A stretch of DNA of 64,000 nt from Trichomonas vaginalis G3 (lineage: Eukaryota > Parabasalia > Trichomonadida > Trichomonadidae): contig NC_067204.1 of the NCBI RefSeq assembly GCF_026262505.1, positions 11,550,522-11,614,521 of the forward strand. The letters run 5' to 3'. Numbering within the stretch: position 1 is the first letter of the stretch; each line of letters begins with the position of its first letter. Shown one piece after another: positions 53,420-63,146 of this stretch. The notes beneath the pieces are model-generated. The model was given only the letters and a program-made list of their open reading frames with translations, ran no database searches and was not told where the DNA came from. The position numbers and the translations under genes were made by a program.

Positions 53420-55030
53420 TTACTGACCTGCTGCCAAAATCTGCTCGATGGAAGCTGTCGTTATGCCAATCTGAGGAGCCCCAGCAGGTTTCATCGAACG
53501 AATCTTCAAAAGAGCATCTTCCGTGAAAAGTGCTATGGTTTTTGTAAACTTCTTTGCTCTCAGTTCATCTGGACCGTCTCTGTCACCAGTATATTGTATT
53601 TGTACAGTACCAACAGTTGAAATACCACCCATAAAGTCTTCTGAGTCAGCAAATGGAATGCCAAGCCAAAAGTTTTGAACGGTCTCCATTTGTATATTGA
53701 GTTTTTTGACCTCCTGTATGAGTCCATACTTTCACATATGGCATAATAGAACTTTGCATTTCAGGGTTAATGGTTGTTGTGAAGTTGTTGTTTAAGTTCA
53801 TAGCATCTTAATGTCAAGTTGTATGACCTCATATCCTCAACTGTAGAATATTCTTCTCTTGGATAATATTTGCCATCTATGTTTATATGATATTTAATAC
53901 CGGGGTTGTAGAAACAAGAATAGTCATTTATATAGTTCGTCTGAACAGTACAAACATAGTATCTGCATGTTTCATTGCAGTTGTTAAAGCAATATCTGTT
54001 CTTGCACCTGGGTCAGCACTTTGGTTTCCAACTTCACCTGCAAAGTCTTTGACAGATATTTGGTGTATAGGAACATAAGTGGAACTGCAATATATTTTGG
54101 CAGCTAAAGCATTTGAAATATCTGGGTCCAACATATAGACTGCAAGTCTGCTTTCTATTCTCTTGCATTTCAAATTTTTCGCATGTGAACTTAACTGGGT
54201 CCCAAGCAGTTCCAGCAGCATTGAAATAATAGTTTACTTCATTGTTGAAGTTTGAGAAACCAAAGTCTAAGTCAACTTTGTCTTTGCAAAAGTCACAGAA
54301 CTTGGCTCCACCAGTTCCAGCTACAGTAATGCTGAATGGGTCTTGTGTTGGTGCAATGACTAAGTTATTTTTGCTTGGAGTAAGTTCGATAGAAATTTTT
54401 TCCTGCCCAGTTTGGCAAGTATCTTAAAAACCTGAAGATGAGGAAAGATGACAAAGGAACTCTAAGTTTCAGTTTTACTTTAGTGGCAGCAGTTCCATCT
54501 GAACCAGAAAGGTTAACATAAACTCCTGGAACGTTAGGGTCAAGTCTTCTTATTTTCTCAATATTTGCATACTGGTCTGTTTGTTCTCTAGCTTGTGGTT
54601 GTACTGAGTTTCTCAAAGCGAACCATTCATAGTTTGCCCATGTTACTGTTTGAACTAAGTCAGAGTTAGAATATATCTTATATCCCATGAAAACTTCTGG
54701 AGCATATTGGTATCCGACATAGAAAATTCCATTGCAACCTTTCTTGTCAGACAACTTGGCAGAAGGTTTTATTTCAATGTCTTGTTCCACGTATAAGAAT
54801 GAGTTGTCAATAGAATAATATGAAACCTGTCGCAAGCAATATCTACTGTTGTTGAAGAAACCTTCTCCAAACTCACCTACGTTTCCATAAAGAAACAGCA
54901 GTTTGTATATTCGTAAGTTCCAGGAACTATTTCTGACCTTCTAATGGCATTGTCGCATTCGTTATACCATTCGGAAACATTTCCGTTCATGGCATCCAAA
55001 ACTGGTTGGCGTTATATATTCTGAGCGGCG
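53420..55030 (-). pseudogene. Major capsid protein candidate of element 2
   Basis: Long minus-strand coding region, about 500 residues in extent. Early part: SYYSIDNSFLYVEQDIEIKP, YAPEVFMGYKIYSNSDLVQ, LRVPLSSFLIFRFLRYLP. Middle: KCKRIESRLAVYMLDPDIS. C-terminal part: FWLGIPFADSEDFMGGIST ending ASIEQILAAGQ. The early part parallels the capsid candidate of element 1 (YAVAGYQILANGRIVYS, LRIPVRRFLPLEAIRFIP), and the LR-P...FLP segment is shared most clearly. Expected fold is the double jelly roll of Polinton capsids; identity is inferred from this and from position. Fossil with multiple breaks. Confidence 0.6.
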
Positions 55031-55036
55031 TACATT

Positions 55037-55546
55037 TCATATGGGTAAAAATATAGAATAGTTGGATTTATATATCATAATAGAACCCACTCGGACCAAC
55101 TTTACTTTCTCTCCTGACTGAGTTTTTAACTCTTCTTTTCCTTCATTGCCACTACTTTCACTAGATGAAGTTACTTCTTCACTATTTTCACTTTGTTCTA
55201 CTCTTCTTCTTTGGTGTCGCTTTTGGTAACTTGCCCTCTGCTTCAAGTTGTTGCATCTTTGCCTCATGTTCACCTAGTATGTTGTAAATTTCCATGTCCT
55301 TTTTGCCTTTGGGCTCTGGTCGCCCATCTCAGGTAACCTATATCCTAGAAAGATTTTGTCATAGTTTGTATTTGAGTCTTCGCGTATTGTTTGCATGACT
55401 CTTTCCTGAGTTTCCGGTTCAAGCTCTTCAAATATAGCTTGTCCATATGGAATAAGCTCGTTTCCAAATATATGTTTTGTAGCCATTCTGGGTTTTCTTT
55501 CCATGTTACCAATAATATCTTTTGTGAATGGAAAGCTTTTACCCAA
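55037..55546 (-). pseudogene. Basic/Ser-Glu-rich protein region
   Basis: Two reading frames that adjoin. One starts MGKSFPFTKDIIGNMERKPR and carries YGQAIFEELEPETQERVMQT and IFLGYRLPEMGDQSPKAK. The other starts MNMRQRCNNLKQRASYQKRH and is Ser/Glu-rich (ENSEEVTSSSESSGNEG). Upstream of the capsid candidate on the same strand. Function unknown; looks broken. Confidence 0.35.
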
Positions 55547-55801
55547 CGTTTCAGGCTTGCGTCATTTATTTCTGTAGTTGTGTTTATTTTGTCAAGGAAC
55601 ATGTTTTTCAATACTAACATTTCATTTGGTACTGTCCATTTGAGTTTTTTCTTAAATATTCATCCCTTCTCAGTTCATTGTCTGCAAAGTAAGTTTTTAT
55701 GAACATTTTGTAAACTTTCGTTTGCAAAGGTCATGTACAATAGGTTCTCTTCCTTCTATCTCCCTAACTTTCTTTCTAAACTCTTCACAAATATACCATC
55801 T

Positions 55802-56677
55802 CTATGGTTCTGTGTAGTTCTTTTGAGATAAATGTTCTAGAACGTCAGGTGTTATATTTCCATCAGCCATGTTCATTTCATACTGGTCCAAAATATCTGC
55901 ATCTTTCATATCTTTCAATGGCATTAAAGCCGCGCTGAAAATACCAGCTATATCTGGTTCACCATTCACTTCCATTGCGTCTACAACTTCTTGGAATTGA
56001 GGTTGTAAGTTTATGAACCACCTATCCGGATTAGCTTTATGACCCCATCTCATTGTAGTTCCATAGTCTGCAGAAACAAAAGTAGGTTTGTTTCCATATT
56101 GGTTAGGTTCTGAATGAACTTTAAACAATGTTTCATTTCTATATGTTTTGTTGAAATTTAACCTTTTATTTTCACCGAGTTCAGCCAAAGATTGAACGTT
56201 ATATGGTCGTAAGTAAAAAGGATTATTGTATTTGCGTACATTTTCTTTCAGTACTTCCATTCTATGCTGAATATTTTCATCTGATGTTTGGAGTCTTTTT
56301 GTATGTCGGCGAACATTTTTCGATATTCTTCTACTATGTCAGCCGAATTTTCTTAGACTCTTGGAAAGATTCCATATTCTCGCATACACTTGTTGAGGGT
56401 CAACGATTTTTCGGCTGTTCCAAATCTTCATCTAGTTCTGTGAAGTTAGTTTCCAAAGGAGGGACTTGTCGTTTCCTTCAGGCTCTTCTAGCTGTTGTTG
56501 CTGAACTATTTCTTCCATGTCTGGTTGTATCTGAACTTCTTCCTGTGGAGTTTCTTGTACCTCATCTGCTGGCATTTCATATATTCCGAGACTGTTTTTA
56601 CAAAGTTCCATATCTAAGTCATCCGGACTCATAAACCTTTCTTCTTTCGTTCCGTCTCTATTTTTTACGCGTTTCAT
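55802..56677 (-). pseudogene. Large structural-type protein region, central part
   Basis: Segments include MKRVKNRDGTKEERFMSPDD, a Glu/Gln-rich part (EMPADEVQETPQEEVQIQPD), and NPFYLRPYNVQSLAELGENK followed by FVSADYGTTMRWGHKANPDR and IAGIFSAALMPLKDMKDADI. It may belong with the coiled-coil region upstream as one very large virion or minor-capsid-type gene, or be separate genes; I cannot decide from sequence. Looks broken. Confidence 0.35.
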
Positions 56678-56699
56678 GAAGAGATTGAATTATCATTTA

Positions 56700-58477
56700 G
56701 CTCTGACACCAAATATCTCGGAGTAAATTCATTCATGTCATTTGGATGATATGCTATTAAATCATATCCCTTAGCGAGCTTGTATTTTCCAGGTTGAAAT
56801 TATATCCATTTGGTCTGAACCATAAAGCTAAATAGGTTCGGGTCAGTATTTCCTTCCTTGAATTTCTAATAGCTTCTTTATATCTGTCACTAAATCAAGA
56901 GTATCTGGGTAACCATAATCTTCCTTAAGCATTTTAAGAATTCTTTGGTTTCCTTTGTTCTCTACTTCTTTATGACCTTGCTCTGTTTTGTGGTTGTTGT
57001 TGTGCAGGGTTTTGAACTGTTGGTTGCTGTGCTCTTTGTGGAGGTTGGTTGCTGTGCAGGGTTTTGAACTGTTGTTGCTGTGCAGGGTTTTGATTTGGTT
57101 GTTGTGCAGGGTTTTGAACTGTTGGTTGCTGTGCTGGATTTTGAACTGTTGGTTGTTGTGTTGGTTTTGTGCATGCCTGTGTCTGTGTCCATGTGACGAT
57201 GTAAATGTTTTAGGTAGTCCTGGTGCAGGTGCTTCTCTTGGAGGTTTTGGTGTATATAAGTTCCACTAGCTAGTATATAAGTTCCACCAGCTGGTATATA
57301 AGTTCCACCAGCTGGCACATATGTTCCATCTGAAGCATAATGTCTCTACCTGACTTTTCGTTCTTAAGAAAGCATTTACTAGGTCTGTTTTGGTCTGTTG
57401 TAACTCTTTTTCTTGACTTTCCACAAACAGTTTGCTCTAACGGCGTCATAGGCACTTTGAACTGCCTGTCTCGTTGCGCTGCATCTGTTATTTTCGTCAT
57501 ATTTTGTGTCTACTTCTCTTAACTCTTTGTCGAAACCTTCCGACTTCAGTTTCTTTCAAGATGAGAAGTCGTTCACTAGTTTCACCTTACTATGAAGAGC
57601 TTCGAAGCATTCTTAAAGTCAGCATTCATTAAAACTTCATTTGAACTGTCTTCATCCGCTTGTATTTTTTGTCCTTATTGACCCTAGAAGTTGGGCTGCT
57701 TTAGCGTTGGCTTGGGCATCTAACCAGTCATTATTAGCTTTTATATATTCTGCGCTTTTCATTGCCTTTTGCATGGCTGCGTCGTTATTTTTACTTTTTG
57801 TTGCTAAGTTTTCATACTGTACGGTTTGTTTTTGCAACTGTAAAAGTTTTTCTGCCTTTACATTTCTTCAACTTCTTTTTTATACTCATCGCTATCCATA
57901 TATGTCTTCAGGGCTTTTTGTTTTATTTCTTCATCTTTCAGTACTTTAATATTGAGTAGTATGGTTTTTCAAATTTATAACATCTTGTTCCATTTTTGCT
58001 ACTTCTGCTGCTTTTTCTGACACTTTTTTCGCATATTCCTCTGTACTTAGTTCTTTCAGTTGTTCTTCTTTCTTCTTTTCTCTACGTTTAACTCATTGAG
58101 TTTCTTTGTGTGTCTGTCATATTCTAGTTTCTTTTCGTTTTCACTTATTTGTTTCTGTATGTCTATGTTTGACTTTTTGACATCTGTTATTTGATTTTTG
58201 AGTGAACTCAAATTCATTTGACTTTGAGGGTTTATAAGCTGTTCCGTCTGCAGCCTCCACCATAGCCTGCCATTTTCGCTAAAAGTGCCGCTCTTAAACC
58301 TCCCTCTGTGCACCAATAACTCGGTTTAAAAGCATAGGGTTGCTTGACATTGTTTTGCAACATAGTGGGGTCATTCATCATTTGTTTTGCAACTGTTGTT
58401 GTGGTGTCAGTTTTAACTATGGGATGTTTCAATGCTCCCTTCCTCTTACGTATATTCTTACGTAGCTTACGTGGCAT
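56700..58477 (-). pseudogene. Coiled-coil and Gln/Pro/Asn-rich protein region
   Basis: Starts MPRKLRKNIRKRKGALKHPI at 58477, the first gene inside the right terminus. It continues with WCTEGGLRAALLAKMAGYG, long coiled coils (LKNQITDVKKSNIDIQKQ, MQKAMKSAEYIKANNDWLDA) and a Gln/Asn/Pro repeat tract near 56990-57180 (VQNPAQQP type). Basic start plus long helices suggest a core or tegument-type structural protein. Looks broken, with several breaks; number of genes uncertain. Confidence 0.4.
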
Positions 58478-58753
58478 TTTAAGTGAAGTAAAAAACGGTT
58501 TTTGACAGATGTTTATATGACACTTTTTGTTCAGCACAAAAAACTACTCGGTCAAAGTGTTGTCAGTTTTGTAAAATAACCGTCCTATCTTGTTTTAAAA
58601 GGGGGAAAGGCTTCTCAAAGTATACTTCCTTGGAACGCCCGTAACTTTTCCTGTAGCGACGATAGACCCTTACTTGTCCGGACAAAGTTATACTAAACAT
58701 CTTCAGGGCTAGAGGGCACGAAGTGCCTGGAGGCCCCACTACCTTTTTTTTTT
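58478..58753. repeat. Right terminal region of element 2
   Basis: No gene; the minus-strand frame at 58563-58796 crosses the element boundary and is not real. The terminal inverted repeat covers 58688-58753, mirror of 34710-34776. Confidence 0.85.
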
Positions 58754-60207
58754 GAATTCTAGAAGGTATAGTGCATAATTTGAAGTATACTATCAAATAA
58801 AGAAATTTTACAGTTTTTTAGTTTTATTTAGATGTACGTTATTTTAGATGGCTTCGTCGAAAACAAAGCATGTCTGTTAAGTTTATTCTTAACATGGTAA
58901 ATAAAATGGCAACGAAGCCCAGTGTACTGCGTCTTATGCCGTAGTTTTTGTTATCTTCATACTCAAATACAACAAATACAAATAGATTTATTACGAAAAA
59001 AGTATAAAACAAATGATATATTTATTTCTAGACAAGTTGACGAACATGTAGCGCAACTGTATCGCTTTAGAGAACAGTTCTTCCAACACCTACTCATTCA
59101 GTGAAAGATTTAAGAAGAACTCTTACTCGACCTTAACTACCTACGCTTTGCTTGAACAATTCCCAACGAGGTTACTATAAGGTTGCAAGTCTTGTCAAAA
59201 TGTAGTATGCAATACGTTGGGGAAAAATAGATATATACGAACAAACTACTACAGTCTAGCAACTAGTCTTTAAGTGTAATGTATTTTTTGCTACAAAGAG
59301 CTCATAACGAAGTCAAATTTTGCAATTTGATGTCAAAACTAGCTAGTTGTTGAATCAAATAGCGTTGTGACTTTGTATACATCACGATCTTGTGGTATCA
59401 GAGCTGTACTGCTGCAGACTAATTCAACTAAACATGAGCAAGATTGGAATTTCTATTCTCTGGGGTGCGAGAGCTCGTCCAAAGTTCAAGCAGCTACAGT
59501 GTTTTGGATCACCTAAAGAACTTTGGGAATTCAGTTATTACGTAAATTTCTCAAGATGAACTTGAGAGCAGCGCAGTTATAACGAAAGTCTCTGATGAAA
59601 GGCAATGATTTCTTTCATGAATGATCTAACGTTAGCTTGAAATCAGGAAAAGAGACTATTGATGACTTACTTTCCATCGATGGTGCACAACAGCAGGGAG
59701 GGGATTGGTGGGTTTGGGGAAATTCGCTGAGGCACTAAGTGTCCGGATTGTTCGTCAAATAGGTTCCTTTCCTATAAAGAAATGACACTTTTTTGGCGGC
59801 TTATTGACTCAGAAAAATTTGAGAGTTAACGAATAATTTTGGCGCCAAAAATAATTTCTCTTAATTTATTAAATTTAATATACGCACATCATAAGTTATG
59901 CTATTTTTCTATTTATTTTGTTCTAAAATTCTAAATATTTTTTTTCATAACATAAAATATGATGTCTAGTCTCATTTACATAACAACATGCCTTAGAATA
60001 GGTTTTTTATTCTTGTTCACTTAAATTAAGAATAAAAAGATAATTTAAATTGAATATTTGCGATTATTCTCACTAATGCTGCTTCCTCTTTTATTAGGTA
60101 GACAACAAAAAGTTAGCCTTGGACTCCCATATCAGATTTTTGATTGGTTGCGTATATAATGAATTGGGATTGATAGACGAAAACCCAGTGAGAAAATTTT
60201 TGACGCC
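58754..60207. repeat. Right MULE arm, outer segment
   Basis: Mirror of 21829-23282, near identical. It starts with GAATT (58754-58758), the repeat flanking element 2. Contains TGGTATCAGAGC at 59393-59404 and a 42-codon frame starting 59434 (MSKIGISILWGARARPKFKQ); both have exact counterparts in the left arm. No supported gene. Confidence 0.85.
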
Positions 60208-60216
60208 TACTCAGAG
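60208..60216. repeat. MULE target-site duplication, right
   Basis: TACTCAGAG, identical to 21820-21828. Confidence 0.9.
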
Positions 60217-60436
60217 CAGGAAAAGCTCTTATTTTCTATGCCAGGATCTTTTAAAATTGGTATTTATATATAATGTGACACATCGTGTTATTTTCAGCTT
60301 AAAATATTTAAATAATGTCAAAATATATAAAAATTTAGGAAAAAATGGAATAATAAAAAAGTTAAATGCAACAAAAATCGCTGTTTGGCCTATTTTAGAA
60401 ATATATTCAAATGACTTTAGATCCAACTCGCGATTT

Positions 60437-61765
60437 TCAAGGAAATTTCACCGCAGTGAAGTAGAGAAATCTCTCGTAGTAGGTCCACAAGGCTTCTGTG
60501 AATTCCGGAGAAATATTTGGGTCAGCCTCTAAATTAAAATCGATTCCTGTTTGCATGGCTGATTGATGGTTTAAGCGAATTATAATACGATAAGTCTTCA
60601 TAACCTGTGACAACAAAGCCTTGCTGCTTGCTTTCTGGTCGTCCGAGGAAAAGGGCTCAACTTGGTAATTAAATTTAGGCAGAGACATAAACTGAAGGCA
60701 TCTAAGTTCATCAGGATAGTATTTAAAATAGGCCCTGAGGAATCCACCTTCACTGTAGATACGAACGCTGCCATCTGGCAACGTGATAGCCTTTGGCAAT
60801 TCGTTTAATAAATCGTCGTGATTTGATGTATTCCATCCTTTGAGTATTAAATAGTTACATTCAAGAATGATAATAACATTTTCGACCTTCCGTAATTTCA
60901 ATTTAAGCCAAAATGATGAAATACGGTTCAATCTTTGTCTGAATTTCGTAATGTTCCTTTTATTAATAAGAACATGGATGCTGTCTAGCAATAAACCTGA
61001 TTCTGTTGCACTAAGGTTGATGCTAGAAGTGATGTAATCATGTAAATCTTTTGCCAAATCTCCAAAATAGTATTCGGCTAATATTCTTGGGTTCTGGCTG
61101 AGTTTTGGTTCCAACTCTGGAATAGCTTTAATGACTTTTGACCTGATAAAATCTGTAAAAGGGGAAACTCTTGCATCGAAATTCGCTTGATTGTATGCCG
61201 CAAAGTTCTGAGCGAGAACTCTATCATGATCATGTTTGCTAGGATCGACGTCTTTCATCAATTTGTCTACGTTAGTAGCGGCATCATTGACATGTCCGAC
61301 CTCGTGAATGATAACCAGACCTGCTGGATGGTTAACTGCTATTACTTCGAAGCGGGACCTGCGGTATAATGCATAAAGATAGGCAGCGACGCTACAATGT
61401 TTTGGATCAATGTTTAAGGTAATAACGAGGTAATTATCGTTCCATAGAATTGGAGGCTCCAACTCATTAAAATCGAAATTATTTGTCCGAAAAACTAGAA
61501 TACAACTCGCAGTTCGAAGTAGCTGAAATGAAATTTCGATAAATTCAAAAAGTTCGGCGTGACTTGATAGTTTTTGTATTTCTTCAATTAAGGATGCGTC
61601 AGTTGCTTCATCGGTTGGTAATAGTTCAACGGATCTAATGAAATTTCTATTTCCCAAAGCATTAAAAAATGCTCTCCGAAGAGCATAATTGGGCTGTGGG
61701 CCAGGGGGATTTCCGTTATTTGCTCCTGTCGCTCCATTTCCTGCGTTATTGTTTGGGTTATTCAT
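60437..61765 (-). CDS. 442-residue protein with HEVGH metalloprotease-like motif
   Basis: Starts MNNPNNNAGNGATGANNGNP, an Asn/Gly-rich low-complexity lead, then a mixed alpha/beta protein. Residues 150-162 read LVIIHEVGHVNDA. HExxH preceded by hydrophobic residues is the zinc-binding helix of many metallopeptidases, and hydrophobic strands before it (NYLVITLNID) fit that fold. A third ligand cannot be fixed by eye. The C-terminal half has amphipathic helices and a strand pair (LPDGSVRIYSEGGFLRAYFK). No signal peptide or membrane span. The frame is intact. Its 3' end is 220 bp from the MULE right target repeat. Family not recognised; it could be a secreted-effector-like or phage-like metalloprotease acquired by transfer. 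Confidence 0.6.
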   Translation of the reverse strand: MNNPNNNAGNGATGANNGNPPGPQPNYALRRAFFNALGNRNFIRSVELLPTDEATDASLIEEIQKLSSHAELFEFIEISFQLLRTASCILVFRTNNFDFNELEPPILWNDNYLVITLNIDPKHCSVAAYLYALYRRSRFEVIAVNHPAGLVIIHEVGHVNDAATNVDKLMKDVDPSKHDHDRVLAQNFAAYNQANFDARVSPFTDFIRSKVIKAIPELEPKLSQNPRILAEYYFGDLAKDLHDYITSSINLSATESGLLLDSIHVLINKRNITKFRQRLNRISSFWLKLKLRKVENVIIILECNYLILKGWNTSNHDDLLNELPKAITLPDGSVRIYSEGGFLRAYFKYYPDELRCLQFMSLPKFNYQVEPFSSDDQKASSKALLSQVMKTYRIIIRLNHQSAMQTGIDFNLEADPNISPEFTEALWTYYERFLYFTAVKFP

Positions 61766-62538
61766 ATATTCGAGCTTTCCCTATTTATAGCTTTTTTTCA
61801 TTCAATGAATCACATCATAAAATCTGACAGGGGTCCTACCACTCTCAATTTTGAGTTTTAGCCAAAAATAAATAGATATTTAGATTCATTATATATTGAA
61901 GTTTCTAAATCCTCTTTTTATTTAATCAAAATTTTCGAAAATTTTGTCAGAAAATTTTCTGGCATTCTCACTTTTTGGGGCTCTGTAATAAACAGAAATT
62001 CATCAAAAGTGACAGCTCTCAATTTTTTGACATTTGTAAATTCTAAATTGAATGAGAAAAATGAAATAATACTAAGCATAATACAACATTCTAGATTTAA
62101 TTATAATTAGGAAAAAGTTAGTTTTGAGAGTACTTTTCATAGGCATATAGAATGAAATCTTCTGAAAAATAATATCACATAAACTCATTTTATTTTCTAA
62201 TATATAACTATTTTATATAAAAATCAAATTCAATGATCTTAAAAGCGAAGGATAAACCTCAAAATTTACGAATATAATGAGTGGGAATATAATGCTTATC
62301 TATCAAAACCATATGAAATATTAATTTTTGACGACAATTAGCAAAAAATGTTAAATGTTAACACTCAGTCCATTTGAATATGAAAAATAAAATTGACTTT
62401 GATTAAATGTTTTTATTTATCATGCAATTCTTCTTGCGACCAAAGATTTGAATAAAATTTCAAAAAATAAGATAGCTTAAAAAATAATATACGGTAGTGT
62501 TTACTAATAGATGAAAGTAGTATATGTTGAAGGGTTTA
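61766..62538. other. AT-rich intergenic DNA
   Basis: Between the HEVGH gene and element 3 copy 2. No open frame, tRNA or repeat family that I can support. Confidence 0.6.
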
Positions 62539-62769
62539 GTGACTTTTTTTGTTACGTCTATATATAGATGAAGGTATATTTTCACATCTTCTATATATAG
62601 ATGATATAAAAATTTTTTCTTACGTTTTTTAAGTCATGAATTCGTAAGAAAGCGCGACATTATTAAATAAATTAGTAATAAATATTATATACTAAACACA
62701 TTTTAAAAAATTAACATTAATTTTAAAATAATTTATTTTTTTATCTTTTATAAAAGAAGCTATATATAG

Positions 62770-63084
62770 ATGATGTCAGATATTCCGCGATTAATTAAAC
62801 ATTGTTTAAATCCTGAATGGGTTAAACTTCAATTTAAAAATGAAGATTGTGAATTATTAAATGAATATGAAAGCCAAAATAAGCTAATGAGGTATAAATA
62901 TAATGATAAAGAATATTTAATTTCATGGAATCAATGGAGTCATAATCAAAGACCTCATAAACGAGAAGAAGAAATTGAAAATAATGAAATGGAAATCATT
63001 AATGACATTAAAGAGGATGGAATTCATATAAAAATAAGAAGTCTGTTTGACATTAAGAATGATTTATATATAAAAATAAAATAA
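62770..63084 (+). CDS. Element 3 repeat protein, short form
   Basis: 104 residues. The first 86 are almost identical to the first repeat and linker of the 196-residue protein of copy 1 (MMSDIPRLIKHCLNPEWVKL onward). The C-terminal 18 residues differ. Only one EDCELLN/W repeat is present. A TCTATATATAGA palindrome ends right at the start codon. Confidence 0.6.
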   Translation: MMSDIPRLIKHCLNPEWVKLQFKNEDCELLNEYESQNKLMRYKYNDKEYLISWNQWSHNQRPHKREEEIENNEMEIINDIKEDGIHIKIRSLFDIKNDLYIKIK

Positions 63085-63146
63085 ACTTCTTACGAAAAAT
63101 TAAAACTTAGTTATGTTTATTATTTTATTTTTTTATTTTGTATGAA

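Larger units (their letters stand above)
34710..58753. mobile_element. Element 2: 24-kb Maverick/Polinton inserted in the MULE arm
   Basis: Terminal inverted repeats of about 66 bp: a run of ten or eleven A, GGTAGTGGGG, a GGCACTTCGTGCC hairpin, then GAAGATGTTTAGTATAA. The ends are at 34710 and 58753, with two differences between them outside the A-run. GAATT lies on both sides (34705-34709, 58754-58758); comparison with the uninterrupted left arm near 23271-23285 shows the clean insertion point. Parts: Dam-like methyltransferase, fibre protein, integrase, two paralogous minor virion-type proteins, KilA-N genes, packaging ATPase, SF3 helicase, capsid candidate and large coiled-coil proteins. 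No polymerase B was found. Many frames look broken (more than ten breaks), some perhaps assembly errors. Younger than the MULE. Confidence 0.92.
21829..60207. mobile_element. MULE (Mutator-like) transposon with long inverted arms
   Basis: Ends read GGTGTCAAAAATTTT (left) and, inverted, GGCGTCAAAAATTTT (right). A perfect 9-bp direct repeat TACTCAGAG flanks them (21820-21828 and 60208-60216), which is the target-site size known for Mutator-like elements. The inverted arms are kilobases long: 21829-23282 matches 58754-60207, and 23283 to about 25380 matches, in reverse, the region from about 28735 to 34709. In the centre are a transposase and an ankyrin-protein-like gene on the minus strand. Without the 24-kb Maverick inserted in the right arm it measures about 14.3 kb. 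Arms are nearly identical, so insertion was recent on the scale of this locus. Confidence 0.9.

Noticed and set aside
58563-58796. 77-residue minus-strand frame at the right end of element 2
   Set aside because: Crosses the element terminus into the MULE arm, so it cannot be an ancestral gene of either.
60119-60532. 137-residue plus-strand open frame
   Set aside because: It starts inside the MULE arm, crosses the target repeat and overlaps the HEVGH gene on the other strand; a chance frame.
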